A DNA stretch of 64,000 bases, taken from NCBI RefSeq assembly GCF_003044445.1, contig NZ_POWX01000005.1, forward strand, positions 93,165-157,164, written 5' to 3'. This DNA comes from Neisseria mucosa (lineage in GTDB: Bacteria > Pseudomonadota > Gammaproteobacteria > Burkholderiales > Neisseriaceae). The notes under the pieces were generated by a model. It saw nothing but the letters and a program-made list of their open reading frames with translations. It was not told the DNA's origin and ran no database searches. Below are positions 56,522 through 64,000 of this stretch, piece after piece (the stretch's first letter is position 1; the number at the start of each line of letters is the position of its first letter). Position numbers and translations under genes: made by a program.

Positions 56522-57865
56522 ATGATTAAAATCAAAAAAGGCCTAGACCTGCCCATCGCGGGCAGACCGGAGCAAGCCGTTTACGACGGTCCGGCCATTA
56601 CCGAAGTCGCGTTGCTTGGCGAAGAATATGCCGGTATGCGCCCCTCGATGAAAGTCAAGGAAGGCGATGCCGTCAAAAAAGGCCAAGTGCTGTTTGAAGA
56701 CAAGAAAAATCCGGGCGTGGTGTTTACTGCGCCGGCTTCCGGCAAAATCGCTGCGATTCACCGCGGCGAAAAACGTGTGCTTCAGTCGGTTGTGATTGCC
56801 GTTGAGGGCGATGACGAAATCGAGTTCGAACGCTACGCGCCCGATGCGTTGGCAAACTTAAGCGGCGAAGAGGTGCGCCGCAATCTGATTCAATCCGGTT
56901 TGTGGACTGCGCTGCGCACTCGTCCGTTCAGCAAAATCCCCGCCGTCGATGCCGAGCCGTTCGCCATTTTCGTCAATGCGATGGACACCAATCCGCTGGC
57001 GGCAGACCCTGTGGTCGTTATCAAAGAAGCCGCCGAGGATTTCAGACGAGGTTTGCTGGTGTTGAGCCGTCTGACCGAACGCAAAATCCATGTTTGTAAA
57101 GCAGCCGGTGCGGACGTGCCGTCTGAAAACGCCGCCAACATTGAAACGCACGAATTCGGCGGCCCTCATCCCGCTGGTTTGAGCGGTACGCACATTCATT
57201 TCATCGAGCCTGTCGGCGCGAATAAAACCGTTTGGACCATCAATTATCAAGACGTGATTGCCATCGGACGTTTGTTTGTAACAGGTCGTCTGAATACCGA
57301 GCGCGTGGTTGCCTTGGGCGGGCCGCAAGTCAACAAACCACGCCTCTTGCGTACCGTTTTGGGTGCGAAAGTGTCGCAAATCACCGCCGGCGAATTGGTT
57401 GACGCGGACAACCGCGTGATTTCCGGTTCGGTATTGAACGGCGCAATTGCACAAGGCGCGCATGATTATTTGGGACGCTACCACAATCAGATTTCCGTTA
57501 TCGAAGAAGGCCGCAGCAAAGAGCTGTTCGGCTGGGTTGCGCCGCAGCCGGATAAATACTCGATTACGCGTACGACCCTCGGTCATTTCCTGAAAAACAA
57601 ACTCTTCAAGTTCACGACAGCCGTCAACGGCGGCGACCGCGCTATGGTTCCCATCGGTACTTACGAGCGCGTGATGCCGCTGGACATCCTGCCTACCTTG
57701 CTTCTGCGCGATTTAATCGTCGGCGATACCGACAGCGCGCAGGCTTTGGGTTGCTTGGAATTGGACGAAGAAGACCTCGCTTTGTGCAGCTTTGTCTGCC
57801 CGGGTAAATACGAATACGGCCCGCTGTTGCGCAAGGTGCTGGAAACCATTGAGAAGGAAGGCTGA
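56522..57865 (+). CDS. nqrA: Na+-translocating NADH:quinone reductase subunit A
   Basis: First gene of the six-gene NQR operon, which oxidises NADH, reduces ubiquinone and pumps Na+. The 447-residue peripheral subunit begins MIKIKKGLDLPIAGRPEQ, with SMKVKEGDAVKKGQVLFEDKKNPGVVFTAPASGKI, a biotinyl-like barrel typical of NqrA, and further on HPAGLSGTHIHFIEPVG. It ends with EEDLALCSFVCPGKYEYGPLLRKVLETIEKEG. Length matches the Vibrio protein. A DUS near 57283 is read as GRLN and a GCCGTCTGAA form occurs near 57119. nqrB starts two bases after the stop. Confidence 0.97.
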   Translation: MIKIKKGLDLPIAGRPEQAVYDGPAITEVALLGEEYAGMRPSMKVKEGDAVKKGQVLFEDKKNPGVVFTAPASGKIAAIHRGEKRVLQSVVIAVEGDDEIEFERYAPDALANLSGEEVRRNLIQSGLWTALRTRPFSKIPAVDAEPFAIFVNAMDTNPLAADPVVVIKEAAEDFRRGLLVLSRLTERKIHVCKAAGADVPSENAANIETHEFGGPHPAGLSGTHIHFIEPVGANKTVWTINYQDVIAIGRLFVTGRLNTERVVALGGPQVNKPRLLRTVLGAKVSQITAGELVDADNRVISGSVLNGAIAQGAHDYLGRYHNQISVIEEGRSKELFGWVAPQPDKYSITRTTLGHFLKNKLFKFTTAVNGGDRAMVPIGTYERVMPLDILPTLLLRDLIVGDTDSAQALGCLELDEEDLALCSFVCPGKYEYGPLLRKVLETIEKEG

Positions 57866-57867
57866 TT

Positions 57868-59100
57868 ATGGGCTTGAAACATTTTCTGGAAAAAATCGAA
57901 CCGCACTTCCTGCCGGGCGGCAAGCATGAAAAATGGTATGCCCTCTATGAAGCTGCGGCGACGATTTTCTATACATCCGGCGCGGTAACGCGCAAAGCGG
58001 CGCACGTCCGCGACGCGCTTGACTCCAAACGCATGATGATTTTGGTGTGGCTGGCTTTGTTCCCCGCCATGTTTTACGGTATGTACAACGTCGGCGCGCA
58101 GGCATTCGGTGCGTTGACGCCTGATTTGCTGCAACAAAGCATCGCCAACGATTGGCATTACGCCCTTGCCAACGCCTTGGGCATCAATATGTCGTCTGAA
58201 GCGGGCGTGTTGGGCAAAATGCTGTTCGGCGCGATTTACTTCCTGCCGATTTACGCGACCGTATTTGCCGTCGGCGGTTTCTGGGAAGTTTTGTTCGCCA
58301 CCGTGCGTAAACATGAAATCAACGAAGGTTTCTTCGTTACTTCGATTTTGTTTGCCTTAATCGTTCCGCCTACGCTGCCGCTGTGGCAGGCTGCCTTGGG
58401 TATTACCTTCGGCGTGGTGGTTGCGAAAGAGGTGTTCGGCGGTACGGGTAAAAATTTTATGAACCCCGCACTGGCAGGCCGTGCCTTCTTGTTCTTCGCC
58501 TATCCTGCGAATATTACCGGCGACACCGTTTGGACGGCGGTTGACGGCTATTCCGGCGCAACTGCGCTGGCGCAATGGGCGGCAAATGGTTCAGAAGGCC
58601 TGAAAAATGCCGTTACCAATCAATCCATCACTTGGATGGATGCGTTTATCGGTAACTTGCCCGGTTCTATTGGCGAAGTATCCACTTTGGCGCTTTTAAT
58701 CGGCGGCGCGTTTATCGTGTTTGCACGCATCGCTTCTTGGCGCATTATTGCCGGCGTGATGATCGGTATGATTGCCATGTCTTCGCTGTTTAATGTTATC
58801 GGTTCGGACACCAATCCGATGTTCAGCATGCCTTGGTACTGGCATCTGGTCGTCGGCGGCTTCGCCATCGGTATGCTGTTTATGGCGACCGACCCTGTTT
58901 CCGCTTCATTTACCAATGTCGGCAAATGGTGGTACGGCGCGCTAATCGGCGTGATGTGCGTGTTAATCCGCGTGGTCAATCCGGCTTACCCTGAAGGCAT
59001 GATGTTGGCGATTCTGTTTGCCAACCTGTTTGCCCCGATTTTCGACTATTTCGTCGCACAAGCGAACATCAAACGCAGAAAGGCGCGCAGCAATGGCTAA
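57868..59100 (+). CDS. nqrB: Na+-translocating NADH:quinone reductase subunit B
   Basis: Integral subunit, 410 residues and about ten helices, that binds riboflavin and a covalent FMN and takes part in the sodium channel. The FMN attachment Thr lies in DGYSGATALAQWA near residue 235. MGLKHFLEKIEPHF and GGTGKNFMNPALAGRAFLFFAYPA are typical. Its end overlaps the nqrC start by eight bases (59093-59100), implying coupled translation. Confidence 0.97.
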   Translation: MGLKHFLEKIEPHFLPGGKHEKWYALYEAAATIFYTSGAVTRKAAHVRDALDSKRMMILVWLALFPAMFYGMYNVGAQAFGALTPDLLQQSIANDWHYALANALGINMSSEAGVLGKMLFGAIYFLPIYATVFAVGGFWEVLFATVRKHEINEGFFVTSILFALIVPPTLPLWQAALGITFGVVVAKEVFGGTGKNFMNPALAGRAFLFFAYPANITGDTVWTAVDGYSGATALAQWAANGSEGLKNAVTNQSITWMDAFIGNLPGSIGEVSTLALLIGGAFIVFARIASWRIIAGVMIGMIAMSSLFNVIGSDTNPMFSMPWYWHLVVGGFAIGMLFMATDPVSASFTNVGKWWYGALIGVMCVLIRVVNPAYPEGMMLAILFANLFAPIFDYFVAQANIKRRKARSNG

Positions 59101-59869
59101 GAAATTCGATAAAGACAGCTTCAGCGGCACGCTGATTGTGGTTTTGGCGGTCAGCCTGATTTGCTCGGTCATCGTGGCGGGCGCGGTTGTCGGCTTGAAA
59201 CCGGTGCAGGAAAAGCAAAAGGTTCAGGATAAGCAAAGCTACATCCTGAGCGTTGCCGGTTTGCTCGATAAGAATACCGACATCAGCAAAACCTTTGCCG
59301 ACCGCATCGAACAACGCGTGGTCGATTTGGCGACCGGCGAATATGTGAAAGACGCGCCGAAAGATTTCAGCGCGCGCGTTGCCGCCAAAGACCCTGCGCA
59401 AAGCATCCAAATCAAACCTGAAGACGATTTGGCAGGCATCAAAAGCCGCGCTAAATACACCGAAGTTTATTTGGTAAAAGGCGATGACGGCAAAGTCAGC
59501 CAAATCATCCTGCCTATGCACGGCAACGGTTTGTGGTCAGTCATGTACGGCTTCGTCGCCATCCAACCTGACGGAAACACCATCAACGGCATTACCTACT
59601 ACGACCAAGGCGAAACTCCGGGCTTGGGCGGCGAAATCGGCAATCCGTTGTGGCAACAAAAATTCGTCGGCAAAAAACTCTTTAACGAACAAGGCAAACT
59701 TGCCCTGCACGTCGGCAAAGGCGCGAGTTCCGATAAAGAACACGGCGTAGATGCACTCTCCGGCGCATCGCTGACTTCCAAAGGCGTACAAGGCTCGTTC
59801 GACTACTGGTTCGGCGAAAACGGCTATATCCCCTACCTGAACAAATTGAAATCAGCAGGAGCACAATAA
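59093..59869 (+). CDS. nqrC: Na+-translocating NADH:quinone reductase subunit C
   Basis: Membrane-anchored subunit, 258 residues, with one N-terminal helix (about 12-36) and a periplasmic domain carrying a covalent FMN on the Thr of DALSGASLTSKGVQG near residue 225. GLWSVMYGFVAI and GETPGLGGEI are family motifs. The ATG at 59093 overlaps the end of nqrB; upstream in-frame codons are inside nqrB and are rejected. Its stop overlaps the nqrD ATG by one base. Confidence 0.97.
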   Translation: MAKKFDKDSFSGTLIVVLAVSLICSVIVAGAVVGLKPVQEKQKVQDKQSYILSVAGLLDKNTDISKTFADRIEQRVVDLATGEYVKDAPKDFSARVAAKDPAQSIQIKPEDDLAGIKSRAKYTEVYLVKGDDGKVSQIILPMHGNGLWSVMYGFVAIQPDGNTINGITYYDQGETPGLGGEIGNPLWQQKFVGKKLFNEQGKLALHVGKGASSDKEHGVDALSGASLTSKGVQGSFDYWFGENGYIPYLNKLKSAGAQ

Positions 59870-60495
59870 TGGCTGATATGAAACGCTTGAAACATTTAAT
59901 GTTTTCACCCTTTATCGATAACAACCCGATTGCCTTGCAGGTTTTGGGTATTTGTTCGGCGCTGGCGGTTACCACCAAACTTCAGACGGCCATCGTGATG
60001 GGTATTTCCGTCAGTTTGGTAACCGGTTTTTCCAGCTTCTTCATCTCGCTGGTGCGCAACTACATCCCGAACAGCATCCGCATTATCGTGCAGATGGCGA
60101 TTGTCGCGTCGCTGGTTACGCTGGTTGACCAATTGTTGCAGGCCTATGCCTACGAATTGTCCAAACAGCTCTCCGTATTCGTCGGTCTGATTATTACCAA
60201 CTGTATCGTGATGGGTCGTGCCGAAGCCTTCGCCATGAAAGAGCCGCCGCTGGAAAGCTTGGTGGACGGTATCGGTCAGGGCGCGGGTTACGGTATGTTG
60301 CTGATTATCATCGCCAGCATCCGTGAATTGATCGGTTCGGGCAAACTCTTTGGTTACACCATTTTCCAAACCGTACAGGATGGCGGCTGGTATCAAACCA
60401 ACGGCCTCTTTCTGCTGGCACCGAGCGCGTTCTTCATCATCGGCTTTTTGATTTGGGGTTTGCGTACTTGGAAACCCGAACAGGCGGAGAAATAA
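59869..60495 (+). CDS. nqrD: Na+-translocating NADH:quinone reductase subunit D
   Basis: Integral subunit, 208 residues, six helices, paired with NqrE around a central iron centre. It shows PIALQVLGICSALAVTTKLQTA, IPNSIRIIVQMAIVASLVT, LIITNCIVMGRAEAFAM (the Cys that helps ligate the intramembrane iron) and FGYTIFQTVQDGGWY. Start codon overlaps the nqrC stop (TAATG). A GGCCGTCTGAA-type sequence on the minus strand lies near 59972. Confidence 0.97.
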   Translation: MADMKRLKHLMFSPFIDNNPIALQVLGICSALAVTTKLQTAIVMGISVSLVTGFSSFFISLVRNYIPNSIRIIVQMAIVASLVTLVDQLLQAYAYELSKQLSVFVGLIITNCIVMGRAEAFAMKEPPLESLVDGIGQGAGYGMLLIIIASIRELIGSGKLFGYTIFQTVQDGGWYQTNGLFLLAPSAFFIIGFLIWGLRTWKPEQAEK

Positions 60496-60498
60496 GAC

Positions 60499-61092
60499 AT
60501 GGAACACTACTTAAGCCTTTTTGTGAAATCCGTCTTCATTGAAAACATGGCGCTGTCCTTCTTCTTGGGCATGTGTACTTTCTTGGCGGTATCGAAAAAA
60601 GTATCCACCGCATTCGGCTTGGGCGTTGCCGTTACCTTCGTACTCGGTCTGTCCGTCCCTGCCAACCAGCTCGTTTACTCGCTGCTCAAAGACGGCGCGA
60701 TTGTCGAAGGCGTAGATTTGACTTTCCTGAAATTCATCACCTTCATCGGCGTGATTGCAGCTTTGGTGCAGATTTTGGAAATGTTCTTGGACAAATTCTT
60801 CCCCGCCCTCTATAACGCGTTGGGTATTTACCTGCCGCTGATTACCGTAAACTGCGCGATTTTCGGTGCCGTTTCGTTTATGGCGCAACGCGAATACAAC
60901 TTCGGCGAATCCGTCGTGTATGGTTTCGGTGCAGGCTTGGGCTGGATGTTGGCGATTGTCGCTTTGGCGGGCATTACCGAAAAAATGAAATATTCGGACG
61001 CACCCAAAGGCCTCAAAGGACTGGGTATCACCTTCATCTCCGCCGGCCTGATGGCGATGGCGTTTATGTCGTTCTCCGGCATCCAGTTATAA
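60499..61092 (+). CDS. nqrE: Na+-translocating NADH:quinone reductase subunit E
   Basis: Integral subunit, 197 residues, six helices in inverted symmetry to NqrD. MEHYLSLFVKSVFIENMALSFFLGMCTFLAVSKK contains the first iron-ligating Cys, and LPLITVNCAIFGAVSFM the second. GLGWMLAIVALAGI follows. It starts three bases after the nqrD stop, with the AGGCGGAGAAATAAGAC ribosome site inside the end of nqrD. Confidence 0.97.
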   Translation: MEHYLSLFVKSVFIENMALSFFLGMCTFLAVSKKVSTAFGLGVAVTFVLGLSVPANQLVYSLLKDGAIVEGVDLTFLKFITFIGVIAALVQILEMFLDKFFPALYNALGIYLPLITVNCAIFGAVSFMAQREYNFGESVVYGFGAGLGWMLAIVALAGITEKMKYSDAPKGLKGLGITFISAGLMAMAFMSFSGIQL

Positions 61093-61105
61093 GAAAGGAT
61101 TCGGC

Positions 61106-62323
61106 ATGGAAATTATTTTAGGTATCGTGATGTTTACCGTCATCGTCTTGGCTTTGGCACTGATGATTCTGTTTGCCAAATCCAAGCTGGTGAGCGAGGG
61201 CGACATCACCATCAAAGTCAATGATGAAAAAGAGCTGACTATGCCCGCCGGCGGCAAACTGTTGGGTGCACTTGCCAGTCAAGGCATCTTCGTTCCCTCC
61301 GCCTGCGGTGGAGGTGGTTCGTGCGGACAATGCCGCGTTGTCGTGAAAAGCGGCGGCGGCGACATTCTGCCGACCGAGTTGTCCCATATCAGCAAACGCG
61401 AAGCACGCGAAGGCTGCCGTCTGTCTTGTCAGGTCAACGTCAAAACCGACATGGACATCGAAGTGCCGGAAGAAGTGTTCGGCGTGAAAAAATGGGAATG
61501 CACCGTCATCTCCAACGACAATAAAGCCACGTTCATTAAAGAACTCAAGCTTGCCATTCCCGAAGGCGAAGAAGTTCCCTTCCGCGCCGGCGGCTACATC
61601 CAAATCGAAGCCCCGCCGCATACCGTCGCCTACAAAGATTTCGACATTCCTAAGGAATATCATGAAGACTGGGACAAATACAATCTGTGGCAATACGTTT
61701 CCAAAGTAGACGAGCCGATTTTGCGCGCTTACTCCATGGCTTCATATCCAGAAGAAAAAGGCATCATCATGCTGAACGTGCGTATCGCCACGCCGCCTCC
61801 GCGCGTACCCGATGCGCCTCCTGGACAAATGTCGTCTTACATCTGGTCGCTCAAACCCGGCGACAAAGTAACCATCTCTGGCCCGTTCGGCGAATTCTTC
61901 GCCAAAGACACCGATGCCGAAATGGTATTCATCGGCGGCGGTGCAGGTATGGCGCCGATGCGCTCCCACATTTTCGACCAGTTGAAACGTTTGAACTCCA
62001 AACGCAAAATCACCTTCTGGTACGGCGCACGTTCCAAACGTGAAATGTTCTATGTTGAAGACTTCGACCAACTCGCGGCAGAGTTCCCGAACTTCACATG
62101 GCACGTCGCCTTGTCCGACCCGCTGCCGGAAGACAACTGGGACGGTTACACAGGCTTCATCCACAACGTGGTTTACGAAAACCATCTGAAAAACCACGAA
62201 GCCCCCGAAGACTGCGAATTCTATATGTGCGGCCCTCCGATCATGAACCAATCCGTCATCAAAATGCTCAAAGACTTGGGCGTGGAAGATGAAAACATCC
62301 TCTTGGATGACTTCGGCGGTTAA
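61106..62323 (+). CDS. nqrF: Na+-translocating NADH:quinone reductase subunit F
   Basis: Entry point for electrons: oxidises NADH using FAD and a 2Fe-2S cluster. The 405-residue protein has an N-terminal anchor helix (about 3-24), a ferredoxin-like domain with CGGGGSCGQC and a later cysteine in GCRLSCQ, an FAD domain with RAYSMASYP, and an NAD domain with FIGGGAGMAPMRSHI and the C-terminal FYMCGPPIMNQSVIKML. AAGAAAGGATTCGGC precedes the ATG. It closes the operon, followed by an intrinsic terminator and a DUS pair. Confidence 0.97.
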   Translation: MEIILGIVMFTVIVLALALMILFAKSKLVSEGDITIKVNDEKELTMPAGGKLLGALASQGIFVPSACGGGGSCGQCRVVVKSGGGDILPTELSHISKREAREGCRLSCQVNVKTDMDIEVPEEVFGVKKWECTVISNDNKATFIKELKLAIPEGEEVPFRAGGYIQIEAPPHTVAYKDFDIPKEYHEDWDKYNLWQYVSKVDEPILRAYSMASYPEEKGIIMLNVRIATPPPRVPDAPPGQMSSYIWSLKPGDKVTISGPFGEFFAKDTDAEMVFIGGGAGMAPMRSHIFDQLKRLNSKRKITFWYGARSKREMFYVEDFDQLAAEFPNFTWHVALSDPLPEDNWDGYTGFIHNVVYENHLKNHEAPEDCEFYMCGPPIMNQSVIKMLKDLGVEDENILLDDFGG

Positions 62324-62339
62324 AATTTGACCTCAAATG

Positions 62340-62372
62340 CAAAAGGAAGAAACCTCGGTTTTTTCCTTTTTT
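62340..62372 (+). terminator. Intrinsic terminator of the nqr operon
   Basis: AAAAGGAAGAAACC and GGTTTTTTCCTTTT pair around a tiny loop and are followed by TTT. This one is not made from a DUS and lies 17 bp after nqrF. Confidence 0.8.
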
Positions 62373-62390
62373 TGTTTAGATTAAAGATGA

Positions 62391-62441
62391 AGGTCGTCTG
62401 AAAACAGGGAAACGGGTTTCGTTAAAATTTTCAGACGACCT
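62391..62441. terminator. Inverted DUS pair between nqrF and coaBC
   Basis: AGGTCGTCTGAAAA and TTTTCAGACGACCT with a 23-base loop; a second, possibly bidirectional, stop signal between the convergent genes. Confidence 0.7.
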
Positions 62442-62503
62442 TTGGACTTTTCAGAAAAATAGCATTGTTCTCACTTATTTTGAGAATTATTTTGCTATAT
62501 TGT

Positions 62504-63694
62504 TCATGATGAACGATTCAGACGAGCTGCAAGATGTTTGACAATGTTATCTGCTGCTTGACGTTTATCTGTTTCTGGAAATGAAATCTCATTTTCGTCA
62601 TCAATAATGGTGATTTGATTAGTCGTTTTTCCCATTGACTGGGAAATTTGATTTGCAACCAGCATAGGGATATTTTTTCTGATTCTTTTGACTCTGGCAT
62701 ATTCTAGGACGCGTTCGCTTTCAGCGGCAAACCCGACACAGAAGGGAGTGTTAGGCAAAGAAGCAATGGAAGCGAGAATATCAGGGTTTTCCGTTAATTC
62801 GATAACAGGAACTTTACCGGAACCATCTTTTTTTATTTTTTGGGAACTGCTATTTTTCACCTTATAGTCAGCAACAGCTGCAACGGAGATAAATACATCT
62901 TGGTTGGTAATATGATTGTGAACAGCGCGGAACATTTCTTCAGCGCTTACGGCTTGTTCTGTATGTAAAAGTCCGGTCGGAATAGTAGTTTGGAGTTGTC
63001 CATAAATTAAAGTTACTTTAGCCCCTGCAGCCCTGCATGCCCGTGCTAAAGCTGTACCCATCTGTCCGCTAGAGATGTTTGTAATACCGCGTACAGGGTC
63101 GATGGCTTCAAACGTTGCTCCGGCTGTGATTAAAATACGTTTGCCTAATAAGATTTTGGGTATCCATAAGTCGGAAATTAAATCAGCCAAATCAGCTGCT
63201 TCAAGCATTCGGCCAAGTCCAATTTCCCCACAGGCCTGTTCGCCATACGCCGGCTGGAAGACAGTAATACCGTCTGAACGTAGTTGTTCGATATTGCGTA
63301 GATTGGCAGGATTGTTCCACATCTCTACATTCATGGCGGGAGCAACTGCTAAAGGACATTTCCGTGCGGCAACAAGATTGGTCAGGAGGTTATCCGCAAT
63401 GCCATAGGAAATTTTTGCAATCGTATTGGCTGTTGCCGGTGCAATGACCAACGCATCTGCCTCACGTGTTAAATTAATATGAGCCATGCCATTTCCTAAG
63501 CCATTTTCATGCGTATCTGTTAGAACAGGATTTCCGCTTAAGGCCTGAAAAGTCAGTGGTGAAATAAATTCGGTTGATGCTGTGCTCATTACCACACTGA
63601 CTGAATGTCCCTGTTTTTTCAACAAGCGTACCAACTCGCAAGACTTATAAGCGGCAATGCCGCCACTAATACCCAGCAGAATATGTTTACTCAT
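62504..63694 (-). CDS. coaBC: Bifunctional phosphopantothenoylcysteine decarboxylase/synthase
   Basis: Two steps of coenzyme A synthesis: CTP-dependent joining of cysteine to phosphopantothenate (CoaB) and FMN-dependent decarboxylation (CoaC). The 396-residue protein starts with the flavodoxin-like CoaC domain (HILLGISGGIAAYKSCELVRLL, ALVIAPATANTIAKISYGIADNLL, APAMNVEMWNNPA and a YGEQACGEIGLGRM active-site Cys) and ends with CoaB (ILITAGATFEAIDPVRGITNISSGQMGTALA, AAVADYKVKNSSSQKIKKDG, PFCVGFAAES). Codon use is more AT-rich than in the nqr genes. The AT-rich C-terminal tail is ordinary. Confidence 0.95.
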   Translation of the reverse strand: MSKHILLGISGGIAAYKSCELVRLLKKQGHSVSVVMSTASTEFISPLTFQALSGNPVLTDTHENGLGNGMAHINLTREADALVIAPATANTIAKISYGIADNLLTNLVAARKCPLAVAPAMNVEMWNNPANLRNIEQLRSDGITVFQPAYGEQACGEIGLGRMLEAADLADLISDLWIPKILLGKRILITAGATFEAIDPVRGITNISSGQMGTALARACRAAGAKVTLIYGQLQTTIPTGLLHTEQAVSAEEMFRAVHNHITNQDVFISVAAVADYKVKNSSSQKIKKDGSGKVPVIELTENPDILASIASLPNTPFCVGFAAESERVLEYARVKRIRKNIPMLVANQISQSMGKTTNQITIIDDENEISFPETDKRQAADNIVKHLAARLNRSS

Positions 63695-64000
63695 GATTAA
63701 AATACGTGTTCAAAATATGTTTATACTAACATGGATAAAGAATAAACAAGCAATTTTGCGGAAGGCCTATATTATGTCAACGAGGCGATGTAATATTCGG
63801 GAGGGTAATTTTCTGAATGAGCAAGATTGGTAAAATATGATGCAAGATTGAACACCAAAGGTCGTCTGAAAGAGATTTCAGACGACCTTTGTTATTTGTT
63901 GATGTGTAAGTTGGTGGTTTTGAGTTGTTTGGATTTGGGATTGAGGGTGTTTTGAAATAATGTGTTGAGAGTTCTGAAATAAAAGCTGTTGAATTTCAGA
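63695..64000. other. Intergenic end of the window
   Basis: 306 bp, AT-rich, with no supported gene; contains the coaBC leader and one inverted DUS pair. Confidence 0.6.
63857..63890. terminator. Inverted DUS pair near the window end
   Basis: AAAGGTCGTCTGAAA and TTTCAGACGACCTTT with a short loop. It probably ends a transcript entering from beyond the right edge. Confidence 0.75.

Noticed and set aside
1..64000. tRNA or rRNA genes
   Set aside because: No cloverleaf-like sequence or conserved rRNA segment was noticed on either strand; a covariance-model scan would be needed to be sure.

Overview
The window looks like chromosomal DNA of a commensal Neisseria. Dozens of copies of the 12-base DNA uptake sequence AGGTCGTCTGAA, many in inverted pairs after genes, match the dialect I associate with the N. 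mucosa / N. sicca / N. macacae group. The gene set is typically neisserial: a Na+-pumping NQR operon, type IV pilus genes, a GNA1162-type lipoprotein operon, a Slam translocator and Correia (CREE/NEMIS) elements. Species is an inference from memory of DUS dialects. I see no rRNA, tRNA, CRISPR array, prophage or IS transposase.

Layout. 1-9.5 kb: small membrane protein, prolyl iminopeptidase, lptE-holA, a protease-like protein lacking its zinc motif, dusB, a LysE exporter flanked by a different DUS dialect, fis, an EamA transporter, an exported protein behind a CREE, and a ClC channel. 9.6-16.6 kb: GNA1162/DUF4810/CsgG lipoprotein operon, purH, a small HAD enzyme, an inositol-phosphatase-type enzyme, rsmE, fabH. 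17-29.8 kb: a candidate Slam-dependent surface lipoprotein, a cold-shock/DUF1294 membrane protein, fabD, msbA, a 1231-residue multi-domain glycosyltransferase with two paralogous partners, and fabG. 29.8-36.3 kb: a two-component system split by a full-length CREE, rng, grxC, secB, and a repeat protein broken by a stop codon. 36.3-43.3 kb: tsaD, aroG, a glycine-zipper lipoprotein, waaA, then an AT-rich stretch leading to a trimeric autotransporter and a BamE-like lipoprotein. 43.5-52.5 kb: pilF-pilG-pilD-coaE, yacG, ribF, ispH, lspA and small envelope proteins. 52.9-64 kb: Slam, a sodium/proton antiporter, nqrABCDEF and coaBC.

Much of the window serves the envelope: fatty acid supply (fabH, fabD, fabG), lipid A-core assembly and export (waaA, msbA, lptE), glycosylation (22.9-28.8 kb), lipoprotein maturation (lspA) and surface delivery (Slam), and two adhesion systems (type IV pili, trimeric autotransporter). 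NQR and the antiporter link respiration to sodium.

The least ordinary parts are: the autotransporter paired with a BamE-like lipoprotein in a 7.6-kb DUS-free stretch; the giant glycosyltransferase and its paralogue pair; the stop-interrupted 36-bp-repeat gene; the kinase with nine aspartates in its periplasmic domain and a CREE in its operon; and the LysE cassette between identical 20-bp repeats carrying a foreign DUS dialect. All functional statements rest on reading motifs by eye; no database search was run.
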